From Azadirachta indica (taxonomy: Eukaryota > Streptophyta > Magnoliopsida > Sapindales > Meliaceae), in the NCBI GenBank assembly GCA_022749755.1, contig CM040451.1, positions 3,486,871-3,550,870 on the forward strand: a DNA stretch of 64,000 nucleotides, in the 5' to 3' direction. Shown here piece after piece: positions 24,036 through 35,145 of this stretch. A program made the translations under genes and the position numbers. The notes below the pieces were generated by a model. The model searched no databases. It saw nothing but the letters and a program-made list of their open reading frames with translations, and was not told where the DNA came from. Position 1 is the stretch's first letter, and each line of letters opens with the position of its first letter.

Positions 24036-24381
24036 TTATTATTTTAAGTCTTGGATCAAATGGTAATTGAACATATTTTGATAATTTTTTTATGATTTTC
24101 CAATTGAAAAGACTCTCTTCTTTTTATCTTTTGCTAGACATAAGAGTAGGTTTCTGATAATTGACCCTGATATTATCCACTCTTTTAAACCCTGACGTAG
24201 GATCAAATTCCAGCCCTGACGTAGTGTATAGACTTGACTTGCGGCTAGCCGGAGTGGTATTTAAGTGTTAGAATTGGCTTCTTCTCACCATAAGCTCCAT
24301 TGCTAATAATCATTCTCAAGTCAAAATAGCCTTTCTTTTGTTTACTTGCTCTGCTTCAAGCCTCTCTTTCAGATTTTCCTT
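24036..24381 (+). promoter_or_regulatory. Promoter and 5' leader of the ankyrin/PGG gene
   Basis: Visible elements: a 10-base direct repeat CCTGACGTAG at 24191 and 24215 (TGACG cores at 24193-24197 and 24217-24221), the type of site bound by TGA bZIP factors; the TATA-like TATTTAAG at 24258-24265, 37 bases after the second TGACG; and a pyrimidine-rich leader running to the ATG at 24382. The same elements with identical spacing exist in the duplicate at 21427-21712, which supports their significance. Transcription probably starts near 24290. Salicylate control is an inference from the TGACG pair and from what is known of ACD6-type genes. Confidence 0.6.
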
Positions 24382-27300
24382 ATGGAGAGCTGCGATCAAC
24401 TCTCACTTACAGATAAGGTGATTAAACTCTTCAAACTTAAATGGTTTTTGTTCAATATGTATATTTCCTAATTACATTCAATCTTTATCATTATTACTAA
24501 TAAACTTCTATCTCATGTAGTTCATTCTCAAGCGAATAATAATAATAACAATAACAACAACGAAAACATCTATATTGAATTGTATTGCGATAGATATACA
24601 CTTTAAAAATATGGTAGTTTTAGGAATAATTATATGTAAACCTCTGTATTAGTGAATACATATTAACTGTATTATTTTATCATTAATAATTAGTTAGAAT
24701 ATAAGTTTATTATTTTATTTAAAAAAATTTGATATTAATAATTAATCAGAATATATAAATTCAAAAACTGCATAAATCAAATCATTAAAAACTTATTCTA
24801 AAAGAGCTTAAAAATAAAATAATTGTTGTTTTTCTGAAAATTTCTTTTATAAAGTCGGGCCAGAGTCACTTTAAGTCCCCGAGTAATTTTACCATAAAAT
24901 AATGAGATTAAGAGACAGAAAGATGTAGGTCCTACAAACAATCATTTCAGAGATATATAAAAAAAATTATGGAACAACAAAGTTAACATTAAAATATTAA
25001 TGAAACAAAAGCAACAATTCCTGTCCATGTATTCACTATTGCACTAAATTTTTCCAAAATTAATTTATAAGAGAATTATTTATTTTACTATTAATAAATA
25101 AATAATGAATTACACCAATGATGTCAACTCATTTATCAATTGTTATTTGTTGATAAATAAACATCTATAAATGCATATTATTTATATTAGTGAGTTTATA
25201 TAAACATTTCTCGTTGTGCTCATGAAATATTTTCTTTTTTATTCACAAGTAAGCTGTGATGTTCTTTATCATTTAAAAATGTTCTCAAACTGTGTTTATT
25301 CTCATTTTCAATAAATGAGTAGGACCGATTATTGAAAATAAAATTGTGCTTTACGAATATGCTTATTAGAAAGTGAGTTCTCAATACAAAAATAATTCTT
25401 CTTCGAAAATAATTTTGTGCTCATTTGCTAATTTTTTCAATTTCAAATGATATCTTAAATTTTTTATTGTACTATTCTAATACTATCTCAAACTATCTAA
25501 ACTTTCTCAAAAAATAAATTAGAAGCATTGCATAATTTTCTTTTTAATGTTTAAACATCAATTATCATGATTTTTCTTTTATGATTATAAATTAGAGGAA
25601 TTTTTTTTTATTTGTATATCTAGATTTGCTTGTTATAACTTTGTAGATTGATTTGTTACTAATATTTGATTATCCTTAACATTCTTTTTTTTAAGATGAA
25701 GATGTCAGAAAATCGTTCTTATGAAGCAAATATTTCAAGCTCATTTCAAAAGGTTGATCCCTTTATTAAGATAATGGAACGACTCATAGAACAACAAGAG
25801 AGAGTCATAGAACAACAAGAGAGGGTCATCGGATTAATTGAACAAATTGTCCCTAAAAAAGAAGGTAAGATTTATACACCATCTACAATTACATTTAATT
25901 TTTATATTATTAGCTGCATATAGAAATTGCACACATGCAACTAAAAAGTGATAGAAAGGTAACATTTTATCATTAATAAAATTGATTTAATCTCTCATCA
26001 TACGATTATTAATTTTTCAAAAAAATAAAAAATTACATACTTAATTATGAATAAAAATAGAAATGAAATTCTATATCTTACTTTTTTTTTATTATATTTC
26101 TTTTCCTCAATTCTAATTATTTTGTTATAATTTTAATTTATGAACTTTATTTTAAAGGTTTAAACTATATAATAAAAATAAAAAAATTAGAATAAAGGAA
26201 TAAACATTATAACTGAAAAAGTTAAAAAAAATATGTGATATATTTAAGTGCATATCATAGCATGATCCTTACATTGTTTGTAAAATTTCACATGCACAAA
26301 ATTATGAAGAATCTAAAACAAAACAAATTCTTATATAAAATTGAATTGTCACAGATGATGACACAACATCAAGCCCAGTTGATGAATTGTTATTCGGTAT
26401 GTTATGTTATTGCATTTTATTTTATTTCTTGTTTATATCTACATTTTAGTGATACAGTTTAAAAAGAAAAAATTAGATATTCCTTATTTAATAAGTGGTA
26501 GGGTTAGAATAAATTATTCTACCTTTTTAAATCAATAAAACCGTGACAGTTGAGGGCAATCAAGGGACTACACGATTGGACAGCACATATACTTTATCAG
26601 AAGATGGAATACCTGGTATGTTATGATATTGTATTTTACTTTATTTCTATATTTAGAATTATTATTTGAAAATATAAGAGAAAACTTAAAATTAATGACT
26701 GAGTGCTTAAAATATTAGTTATATGTTTTAGATCAAACAACTATTAATCTCACTTTAATTAATTTTGACATTAACATGGGACTAATGTGATTATTATAGC
26801 ACTGTAATATGACTTTATAGATAAGTGTCCTTTTCTTTTAAAATAAACCTCGGATAAACTAAGCAAAGGAATAGAATTAAAATAAAATCCGGTACAATTA
26901 GAGATTAAGGGAATATCGTGAGCCTTATCCTTCAAAATTAACATAAATATAAAATAGGAAAGGAAAACTTTTGAGTAACGGCAATTAATTTAAATAAGAG
27001 AATAAAACACTTCTAAATGAGAAAATCATCAGCATGCTTGAATAAAAATCTTTGGAATTCTCAGGGAGGCCCATCCTACCAAGCAAAACAGTCTCATTAA
27101 CAAAAGTGTCAAAGAGAGAAGAACATTAAAAACTGTAAGAGCGATAAATTTTAAAGACTAAATTAAAAATTAATATGTAAACAAAAGAATAAATTAAAAA
27201 AGTTTAACAAACTTAACATAACAGATTATAGTGTTAAAATATAATATTAGTATAAAAATATAATATTTTAAAAACAATTATCAAGTGATTATACATTTAT

Positions 27301-30300
27301 TTTTATAACTTACATTAACTAAATAAAGCAAAATAAAATATGTTGTTTTTGTTTTAAAGATTATTGAATTAATAATAAAATAAATCATTTTTAAATCTCT
27401 TATTTGTTAACAATATTTGTTTACTTAGTTCTAATAAGTTACTAACAGAGTAATTCAATCATCTCATAATTATTTGGTAATATTATTATATTTTTTTGAG
27501 ATAAAAAATTTATACAGTCCCTCTTTTTTATTGTTATCATTATTATTATTATTTATTCTACCTAGTCCAGGTTATATGGTTATAAACGCGCGCTTCTTCA
27601 AAATTATATAGATATACATTTGATATAAAACTCCTTTTTCTATTTATTTATGAAACTCATTTTAATCTCAAATTGATAGATGAGACAAGAAAGAGACAAT
27701 TAACATTGTATCGAGCTGCACTAAATGGCGATTGGGCGGTGGCTAAAAGTATTTACGAGGATTGTAAGGAAAGTATTGGAGTTGAGATCTCAAGAAACGG
27801 AGACACAGCTCTGCACATTGCAACTGCAACAAAGCGCATTGATTTTGTGAAGGAACTTGTGAAAATCATGAATGAAAATGATTTTAAAAGGCCAAATAAT
27901 GATGGCAGTACGGCTCTTCATTTTGCCGCTGCGTCCGGAAAGGTGGAACTTGCTCAAGAGATCATGAAGAATGACAAAGCAATAGCGATGGTTCCAGATA
28001 ACTTTGGCACATTACCAATTGATATGGCTGCATCGTTAGGCCATAAAGATATGGTAAAATACCTTTACCAAGCAACTAGTTATTCTTTGAGTGAAGAACA
28101 TCGCAAGGATCTCTTTGTCAGTCTGATAGAAACCGATATGTATGGTAAGAAACTCCTTTATCTTAGTGCAAATTTCTTTGGCTAATTACCATAATTTTTC
28201 TAAGAAGTCAAACAGTTCCACACATATGATACATGAAGATTAGTATTGTCCCAGATGTTGCGCTGCAGTTGCTTACGAATTACCCAGACGTAGCCATTAC
28301 TCGCGCTAGAAATCATGAGACAGCACTTCATGTCATCGCTCGAAAAGATCTGAGGTTTTCAAAATTGGGCAATCAGAATGTGCGAGGAATTCTTAGCAGA
28401 TGTTTCAATCTTGGTTAGTCTTGTGAAGTTCTATGAAAATCTGCATGCTTACTTATTTCCTTTTTTTGAAAATCTTGTTTATTTTATTTAGTTGGTTTGG
28501 ATTTTACCATCTAAATTATTCAGGTGCCAAACATAAAAGGCTGGTGCAAGGACTTGAATTAGTCGAGCGCATTTGGAAAAGAGTTATATTGCTAAGTGAC
28601 TCAGAAATTTCCCAACTAATTGCAAAGCCTAGAAAACTAATATTTGATGCTGCAGAAAGAGGAAATGTTGAGTTTCTATCTATACTTATTCGTGAATATC
28701 CTGATCTAATATGGAAAGTTGATAATCCAAAAAATAAATATAGCATATTTCATGTCGCTGTTAAGTATCGTCAGATGGACGTCTTCAAGCTCATACATGA
28801 GATAGGCTCAAGAAAGGAAATGTTATTGATGTGGAAAGATCAAGATGGTAACAATATTTTACATTTAGCTGGATTTTTGATAGCACAAGATGAGCTAAAT
28901 ACTGTATCGGGAGCCGCTTTACAAATGCATCAAGAAATATTATGGTTTGAGGTGAGATATTTAATTGTCCTACTCTTTCTATACATAGAAAATACTTTTT
29001 CTTAACAATAATACTATTGCAAGTTATTCATATCAATTACTTTAAGATAAGCGATTGTGACAATGTTTTATTATTTTTATGATAAATAATAAAGATACAA
29101 ATTAATCATACAAAGTACACTGCAAAATACACTTGGCTGAAATATCATTAACCTTTTGCTTGTCCTCTTTCAGGTATATTGTACTACGTCAACTTAATTA
29201 TAAAATTAATTTGTATGTTTAGTATTACTCATTAACATTATCTGACTTATGAAATGTTTGCTTCCCTTTTTTTTTTTTTTAATTTTAATAGTTAGTTGGT
29301 TGAGTTTTGCTATATTAAATAATTACTATGTCTTTTAACCTAAGGTCAATCCTAAGATACTTTTGCTTTACAGAATTTTTTTATAAAAAATTTCATTGAA
29401 TATACAAATTCTAAATAATTTAATTAAACCTCTTCTTGTAAATATCCTCATCTAATTAATTTATTTACATAATTATCCATATAAAACTTATAACTTTGTC
29501 ATCTTTTTAAAATTGTAGGTATTATTTTTGGTCTTTCGGAGTGCACCCTCCCTTTCACATTCACTTATCAAAAATTTTCAATCAATATGTTGTCATTAAA
29601 TTTTTATGATAATTTTTTTACTTTTAATATAATTTTATATTTAATTTCTGTGTAATATAGTCAAACAATATTGTCATGTCAAATTTTATTAGATTATTGT
29701 ACTAATAATGTATTCTATACTTTTTGAGCTCTTGAGGTGGTATTTATTTTAATTATGTACAAACAAATTTGATCAAATCTTGATGTATTGGATCACACCA
29801 CCTCAAAATTTACTATGAATACTTTGCACTTTTCATAATGATAAGATGTTTCAAACTGTTAATTTCAGGAAGTGGAAAATGTTGTGCCGTCAAGGTTTGC
29901 TAATGCTAAAAACAAAAAAGGGTTGACTCCTAGAGCTTTATTTACAAAGGAGCACGAAGGATTAAGGAAAAATGGGGAGAAATGGATGAAGAATATTGCA
30001 ACATCCTGCATGCTGGTGGCAACACTTATTGCCACCGTAGTCTTTGAAGCAAATCTCATGAAACCGAACAATACCCAAAAAGAATCGAACAATATCGAAA
30101 TAGAAGAAGGAGATTATTTGGATTTTTATTATGCAGCTCCTATCATAAGCTTTTATATTTCGAATGTGATATCGCTGGTATCTTCTTCTGCCTCTATAAT
30201 AAACTTCTTATCCATTCTCACTTCGCCATTTGCAGAAGAAGAATTCCGTTGGTCGTTGCCAAGAAAGTTACGTATTGGACTCGTAACACTCCTCATATCA

Positions 30301-30588
30301 ATAGCTGCAATGATGGCAGTGCTCTCTGCATCATTTTACATTTTGTTCAACGAAGAGGGTTTATGGGTTTTCATTCTTGCTACCGTAATTTCTTCAATGC
30401 CAGTTGTCATGTTTATTTTGCAGCAATTCAGACTCTTGTCCAGCGTTCTGTTGCCGAGCTCTATCTTACCGCAAGGTAAAATTAGTCTTTTCAGCAAAAA
30501 AGGGGCAACAACTGATCAACAACGTGGAATGGCCAACACATGCAATGCACATTTGAAAATTCCATGCCCATGCGGCACAAATGTTTGA
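24382..30588 (+). CDS. Ankyrin-repeat membrane protein, PGG-domain family (ACD6/ITN1-like), eight exons, 694 aa
   Basis: Exons by reading frame and GT-AG borders: 24382-24417, 25696-25864, 26355-26396, 26550-26615, 27680-28144, 28255-28413, 28524-28951 and 29869-30588. These sum to 2085 bases with no internal stop (694 residues plus stop). Residues 1-104 are a non-conserved acidic leader with a short Glu/Gln-rich coiled coil (about 42-62). Residues 105-259, 260-312 and 313-455 carry ankyrin-like repeats (DTALHIATA, STALHFAAASGKVELA, ETALHVIARKD, NILHLAGF). Residues 456-694 are the PGG-type domain with four membrane segments. Known relatives (ACD6, ITN1) act at membranes in salicylate/defence or salt signalling. 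Odd: the Pro-Gly-Gly that names the domain is missing; KPNNTQ stands where VPGG is usual. The first exons are the least certain, but all junctions keep the frame and exons 2-4 are mirrored in a pseudogene copy at 45236-46163. Confidence 0.85.
24418..25695 (+). other. Intron 1 of the ankyrin gene, with a segment duplicated downstream of the gene
   Basis: A 1278-base AT-rich intron between AAG|GTGATT and TTTTTTAAG|ATG. Its part at about 24460-25000 matches 30770-31520, 3' of the gene (anchors: the AATAATAACAACAACAAC microsatellite, TAATTAGTTAGAATATAAGTTT, and GGTCCTACAAACAxTCATTTCAGA). Its part at about 25160-25690 matches the pseudogene copy at 44690-45235. No other coding sequence is seen in it. 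Confidence 0.6.
25696..26615 (+). other. Exons 2-4: acidic N-terminal leader with duplicated coiled-coil heptad
   Basis: Exon 2 (25696-25864) encodes a leader with a 21-base in-frame tandem duplication giving IEQQERV twice. Exon 3 (26355-26396, 14 codons) and exon 4 (26550-26615, 22 codons) are very short and acidic (DDDTTSS; TYTLSEDG). All junctions after exon 2 up to exon 7 are phase 1, so any of exons 3-6 could be skipped without loss of frame. The pseudogene copy has only one heptad, so the duplication is probably recent or was lost there. Confidence 0.7.
27680..28951 (+). other. Exons 5-7: ankyrin-repeat region
   Basis: Exon 5 (27680-28144) encodes about four ankyrin units: LTLYRAALNGDWAVAKSIYE, then GDTALHIATATKRIDFVKEL, then GSTALHFAAASGKVELAQEI, then GTLPIDMAASLGHKDMVKYL. 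Exon 6 (28255-28413) has HETALHVIARKD. Exon 7 (28524-28951) has LIFDAAERGNVEFLSILIRE, YSIFHVAVKYRQMDVFKLI and NILHLAGF. Family members use these repeats for protein-protein contact. Exon 6 uses the acceptor CCCAG at 28251-28254 after a poor pyrimidine tract; an upstream AACAG exists but would bring in an in-frame stop. Confidence 0.8.
29869..30588 (+). other. Exon 8: PGG-type membrane domain
   Basis: Begins after TTAATTTCAG. It has the family's KNKKGLTPRALFTKEHEGLR linker and WMKNIATSCMLVATLIATVV, the conserved first membrane segment. Further hydrophobic segments lie around ISFYISNVISLVSSSASII, IGLVTLLISIAAMMAVLSAS and VFILATVISSMPVVMFIL: four in all. The domain usually continues VFAAAFxxPGG; here VFEANLMKPNNTQ replaces it, with an acidic stretch (IEIEEGD) next. 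The tail is hydrophilic and Cys-containing (PCPCGTNV). Confidence 0.85.
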
Positions 30589-31560
30589 ACGGTTTTCTCC
30601 CCCGTTCATTTCTTAATAAGTGCTATTTGTTTGAAGATTTCACCAAGCTAGTCGTTTCGTCTAATTGCTCTTAAGCAATGTTAAATAAAAGATAATTTCC
30701 ACCAACGTATTTGTGAGAATTCCATGTAACATTTTATCTAATTTGTATATGTCATTCTGAATTATAGCTTTGAATTACTTTCTATTTTTATTGTTGTTAC
30801 TAATATACCCCTACATGCAATTTGTTCTCGAGTCAATAATAACAACAACAACAACAAACATATCTGCAAAATCATGTTCAAAAGGATACCACGAAGCTTA
30901 AAAGATAAGATTAGTTTATTAGTTCAAGCCTTGATGCATGATAGATTGAACCGTAGTGGTGTATATTTTAGTAGTTAAAAGGAATAATTATATTTACATT
31001 CTTTATGAGTGAAGACATATTACTTTTTATCATTTTATTATTAATAATTAGTTAGAATATAAGTTTTTATTTTATTGGTAAAGAAAAAAAATACCTGACA
31101 TGTTCTTCAGGTTTTGTCCAATTGCATCCTCTAAAGTTTCCAAAATCCCTTAATCCAACCTTCTTATTTGACATAACTAAAAAATCAACTTTTAGAATAC
31201 TTTTATTATAAGAATCCAATAGGACAGAGTTAGAATTCTAATTATTATTAGGCTAAAATGTATAAATTCAATATCTGTAAGGACCAAATCATTAAAAGCT
31301 TATTTTTAAATTATCAAACACTAAAATAATTATTATTTTTTAAAAAATAGCTTTTCGGGACTGGGAGGCTAGGGTCACCTCAAACCCTAGGGAAGCTCCC
31401 CCAGCCTTTTATTAATTTGATAAAATAAATGGGTCTGAAGAAACATAAAGTGTGCTACGGCCAACAGGATGTTGGTCCTACAAACAGTCATTTCAGACAG
31501 ATATCAAATAAAAATAGCAATATAAGTAACCTAAAAGATTAAAGACATAAAAGCAACTAT
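30589..31560 (+). other. 3' flank of the ankyrin gene; intron-1-like duplicate
   Basis: 30589-30760 is the probable 3' UTR (AATAAA-like sequences near 30685). From about 30770 to 31520 the sequence matches intron 1 of the same gene (24460-25000), as if a second gene copy once stood here and only its intron survives. An (AAC)n-type microsatellite lies at 30836-30859. No coding sequence was found. Confidence 0.55.
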
Positions 31561-32525
31561 GAGATATGTTTATCTATTCATCTGTTAATACTACTAGATC
31601 AATGAATAGATGCAGATGAAACTATGGTAAGATTATCGTTAATAAATACCATAATCATCACCGAAAAACATTAATGTTAATAGGGGACAAGTTTTACTGG
31701 GTTGATTATCACTTTATTAGAAGAAAGTAATTTCTCTTCCTTTTTCATCCATTACACATTACTAATATACAAATTCATCAAGTGTAGATCCACTTCTATG
31801 ATATTATTTCATGCAGGAAATTGAGAGATACCATCTAATATTTGAGTTAATATACAGATACCTTCTAATGTTTGGAAAAAAATAAATAACATACAACATT
31901 TGAGTAAATATATAAATATTCTATTGATTTTTATTTTCATCAGTTGACTTGTTAGACTATTATTATTTGTATTTCTAATATATTTTATAAAATAATAAAT
32001 TAATATATACTTTATTCAATTATAGCATTTTAATCCCTATTTTAATATTTTCTATGGTATACTTTTTTTAGTTAAACAATTTAATCTCTATTTTAATATT
32101 TTTCACAATATACATTTTTTAATAATATAACAATTTATCCCTATTTCAATATTTTTCACAATGTACTAATGATTAAATAAAATTTTTAATTTACTATTTC
32201 AATAAGAAATTAAAAAAATACTATTATTCAAAAAATTTTGAAAATTGAGTTAAATTAAACCAATATGCTAAAAAATATATAATCTTTTTCTTTTTATTTT
32301 CTTATTAATAATTTGATATTTAATTATAAAAAAATTTAAATGAAATAATTTTAAATTTTTTTCTATGTAATATATCTGTTTAAAAATTATATTAAATTCA
32401 TTATATTTTCTTAAAAAATTATGAAAATATAAATAAAAAAAATAAAAATAAATACATTTTACGAATAAAAATAATCAAAATTCTTTTTTTATTATATTTT
32501 TATTAAATTAAATTATATTATTTGT
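31560..32525. repeat. Duplicated block F1 (matches 46640-47600; inverted at 47700-48230)
   Basis: Anchors: AACATTAATG after ACCATAATCATCACCGAAAA (31650 and 46738), TTTAATATTTTTCACAATxTAC (32092 and 47130) and AATAATTTGATATTTAATTA (32309 and, with changes, 47391). The part from about 31830 on also occurs in inverted orientation at 47700-48230. It is AT-rich and non-coding. Confidence 0.65.
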
Positions 32526-32639
32526 TTAAAAATAGATATGTAATAATTTTTTAATAATTAAAATTAAAATTTAAAGATCATTTTCTACAAATAAGTTACA
32601 TTATATTACAAGTGTCATAACCTGTTAACATTCTTTAAA

Positions 32640-32766
32640 AAAAATTTATAAAACAAACCCCAATTTTAATGAGAACGTTCTTGATAGAATTACATCACAA
32701 CTTTGTGACAAAAGTCATTTCTATCACAAAACTCTTCTGTTAAGAAAACCTGCTTTTGTAGTAGTG
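32640..32766. mobile_element. CACTA-type 3' terminus
   Basis: The sequence ends ...CCTGCTTTTGTAGTAGTG at 32766; its reverse complement CACTACTACAAAAGCAGG is the canonical start of plant CACTA terminal inverted repeats. Subterminal GTGACAAAAGTCA and ATCACAAAA motifs just inside fit the family. I could not place the other end with confidence, so this is a fragment or a short non-autonomous copy. Confidence 0.6.
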
Positions 32767-34089
32767 ACAATCAGCAAACAGATGTCATTTTTCTTTTTGA
32801 CTGGATCATTTCCTTAATTTATAGTAGATAAGATTGCCTCTAGATGTGATTTATATTAAGGTCGCATCACTTTCCTTAATTTGTTTATGTTGTTTCCTGC
32901 TATGCACATGAATACTATTAAGGTCGCATCTTTATCTATCTGCATTATATTGAGCTTGATTTAATCCTCTTTGCAGGCTGTAAATATCACACCTCTACGA
33001 GGTGGACTCACTCCTAATCCATTCACATTCTTAGAGGTGCAATTTTATCGATGAAAGTTCGACAATAGCCATTTCCTTTTATTAGGGGGTGGAAGACATG
33101 AACAGGGTAAAGGATAAAAGGAAACTAATAACCCTAGCACATGCAATTTGACCTTTGGTTACACAACTGCTTATTTTTGGTTTCTTGTTTCTTTCTTTCT
33201 TTCTTTCTTCTTACAAATTGAGCTGACGTTATTAGTTTGGATCTAACTCAGAGGTAAATTGTACACAACACTTATGTATAAGATTAGGGATTCTTGTCGG
33301 CAACCCATCTTACGGCATTCGTTCCTCTTCTTTCGCCGCCACATCCGTATCTGTTTGTCTCTCTTCACTGGTTCGTTACTACCGCTGCTGCTATTAGGAA
33401 TTCTCCAAAGCTTGCTTTCGTCTTTCTTGAACTTTTTCCCCATTTTAAAATTCTTCTGGTTTTTATCTTTTTAAAAGTTAATTAGTTGTATCTGAATCAA
33501 TCCACGAAATTATTGAAAGCTAAAATAATTTTTGTGCCAATGAAATTCTCCTGAACGGCATCGATGATATCTCTGTTGGAACAGAGCTCTCATCTTACTT
33601 AAATTGGAGCTTAGTTTCCCTTGAAAGTCAGAATGAAGAATATGCCCTCTAAGTATATAAATAGGTTTGATTTTTTGTGCCTCTACAGTTTTCTAGCGTG
33701 GAGGAGTGTCTTCAAAGCTGATTTGTCTCTATATGATATACTTTCCTTTGTCTTTGGGATTATCATAGAGACCCAACAAAGACCTTCCTTTGCGGCAATG
33801 TTAATGATGTGCTTAAATGTCTTGTGTAGGTATAATTTTCATTAGTTTTTTGAAGGAGAACACTGAATTCCTTTTTGTCATACTCTTGCTAACTTTTACT
33901 ATTATTTTTCTAAATATTTGAAAGCTTGTTATGTCTACATGTTGCAGTTAATTGCACAAATCATGTTTTACTACACTGCATTTTATGTTATCAAGGGTAT
34001 CAAAAAAAGTAATCTTTTGATACCACTTATTTTGTTTATCAACTGTCAAGTTTAAACATTTAAAGTTAAATGGGAAAAGTTTAATTGCA
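32767..34089. other. Gene-free stretch of ordinary base composition
   Basis: Nothing was firmly recognised. It contains ATTAAGGTCGCATC twice (32858 and 32917), a (TTTC)n microsatellite at 33187-33209, and a GC-richer part at 33290-33440 whose short frames on both strands look like chance. A frame at 33621-33845 has no recognisable domain. Confidence 0.4.
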
Positions 34090-34530
34090 TGTTGATGCTT
34101 CAATATAGAGAACTATATAGTATTTTTTGAAATATAACCCTGATCTGATCCAAGCTTGATTCAATCTAGACTTCTTGCAAAAATGGTGTCTTAGTCCAGT
34201 TAAAATTAAATCTAAATTGGCCCAATCAAAAAGAAGCTTCCGAGGGTAAGTTTGATGAATAATTGAAGCTAGGTAAAGTAATGAACTTGTATGGTAAGGA
34301 TTTTTTTGAGTTTACTTAAGTGAATAGTGTATATTGATTTTGTTCAAGTATAAATACCTCTTCCCCTCTCTTGTATTAGCAAGCTGAAGAGAAAAGAAGT
34401 GAGTGATTGAGTGTGAACTTAAAAAATGAAGCAAGAGTACGGAGTTGTTTATTTGTAATAAGTTTTGTACGAAAATAATAAGAGTTCAATTTTTTTGACT
34501 GCATAATATTTCCAACAAAGTGGTATTGGA
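34090..34530 (+). repeat. Copia-type LTR with mutated primer-binding site
   Basis: Starts TGTTGATGC (34090) and ends TTTCCAACA (34517), an inverted TGTTG/CAACA pair. A TATAAATA box lies at about 34350, followed by a pyrimidine-rich leader typical of plant LTR promoters. Directly after the LTR comes TGGTATTGGAGG (34521), a two-base variant of TGGTATCAGAGC, the initiator-Met tRNA primer site of copia elements. No gag or pol follows. Confidence 0.55.
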
Positions 34531-35145
34531 GGTAAATTTCAGTATCCAACATATTAATGTAGCATATCAAATTAAAGATTTTGACGAGTGGAATGCAACA
34601 TCTTCACGAGTCTACTGAAGTTTGCTGTGCAAGAAAAGGAGTTGACTCGCTAAATGAGGCAGTTAAATTGGATGAACCGAACCAATCTAGTTGAACTGGG
34701 CAAGTTAAACTGAGTCAATTGAATTGAGTGAATTAAACCGAATATAGCAAATAGAGGTATGACATCATACCCTACTTAGGCAAATACGAGGTACCTATTC
34801 CCTAGTAATGATAATAGGTCCTTGGGGGTCATGGAAATGTGCATACATTATATGAATATGATGTAAGCTCTCCGAACAAGAATACAAAGTTGTCAGGTTG
34901 AGATGCTATGATATAATGTGAGCTCCCCGGACAAGGACATGAGATCGTCGAGTTAAGTACAGCATTTCCCTTTATAATACCCTGAGTTCTTACTTTAATT
35001 ACAATATAAATGTTGGATATGTCCTCTTTATATTATATAAGACATAACAGTTTTAGAATTTATAAGACAAATATATTTATAAAAATATATATATATGATG
35101 TACAAATTTTTAATGTTTGTAAGTGCACGAATCATTAATAGCTAA
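34531..35145. other. Gene-free stretch with a 55-bp tandem duplication
   Basis: No protein was recognised. Bases 34861-34902 (ATGTAAGCTCTCCGAACAAG...) recur at 34916-34957 with about 70-75% identity. The stretch may be a remnant of the retrotransposon whose LTR ends at 34517. Confidence 0.4.

Noticed and set aside
28516..28746. Minus-strand 76-codon frame
   Set aside because: Antisense shadow of exon 7 of the ankyrin gene.
32578..32766. Complete short CACTA MITE with left end near TTCTACAAATAAG
   Set aside because: Left end matches the terminal repeat only weakly and no 3-base duplication is convincing; only the right terminus is reported.
33243..33485. Overlapping frames on both strands in a GC-richer patch
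   Set aside because: Open on several frames at once with no recognisable domain; composition effect.
33621..33845. Frame with RPSFAAMLMM, vaguely like the end of a protein kinase
   Set aside because: Too short, no other kinase motif on either side, and no family residues beyond the short string.
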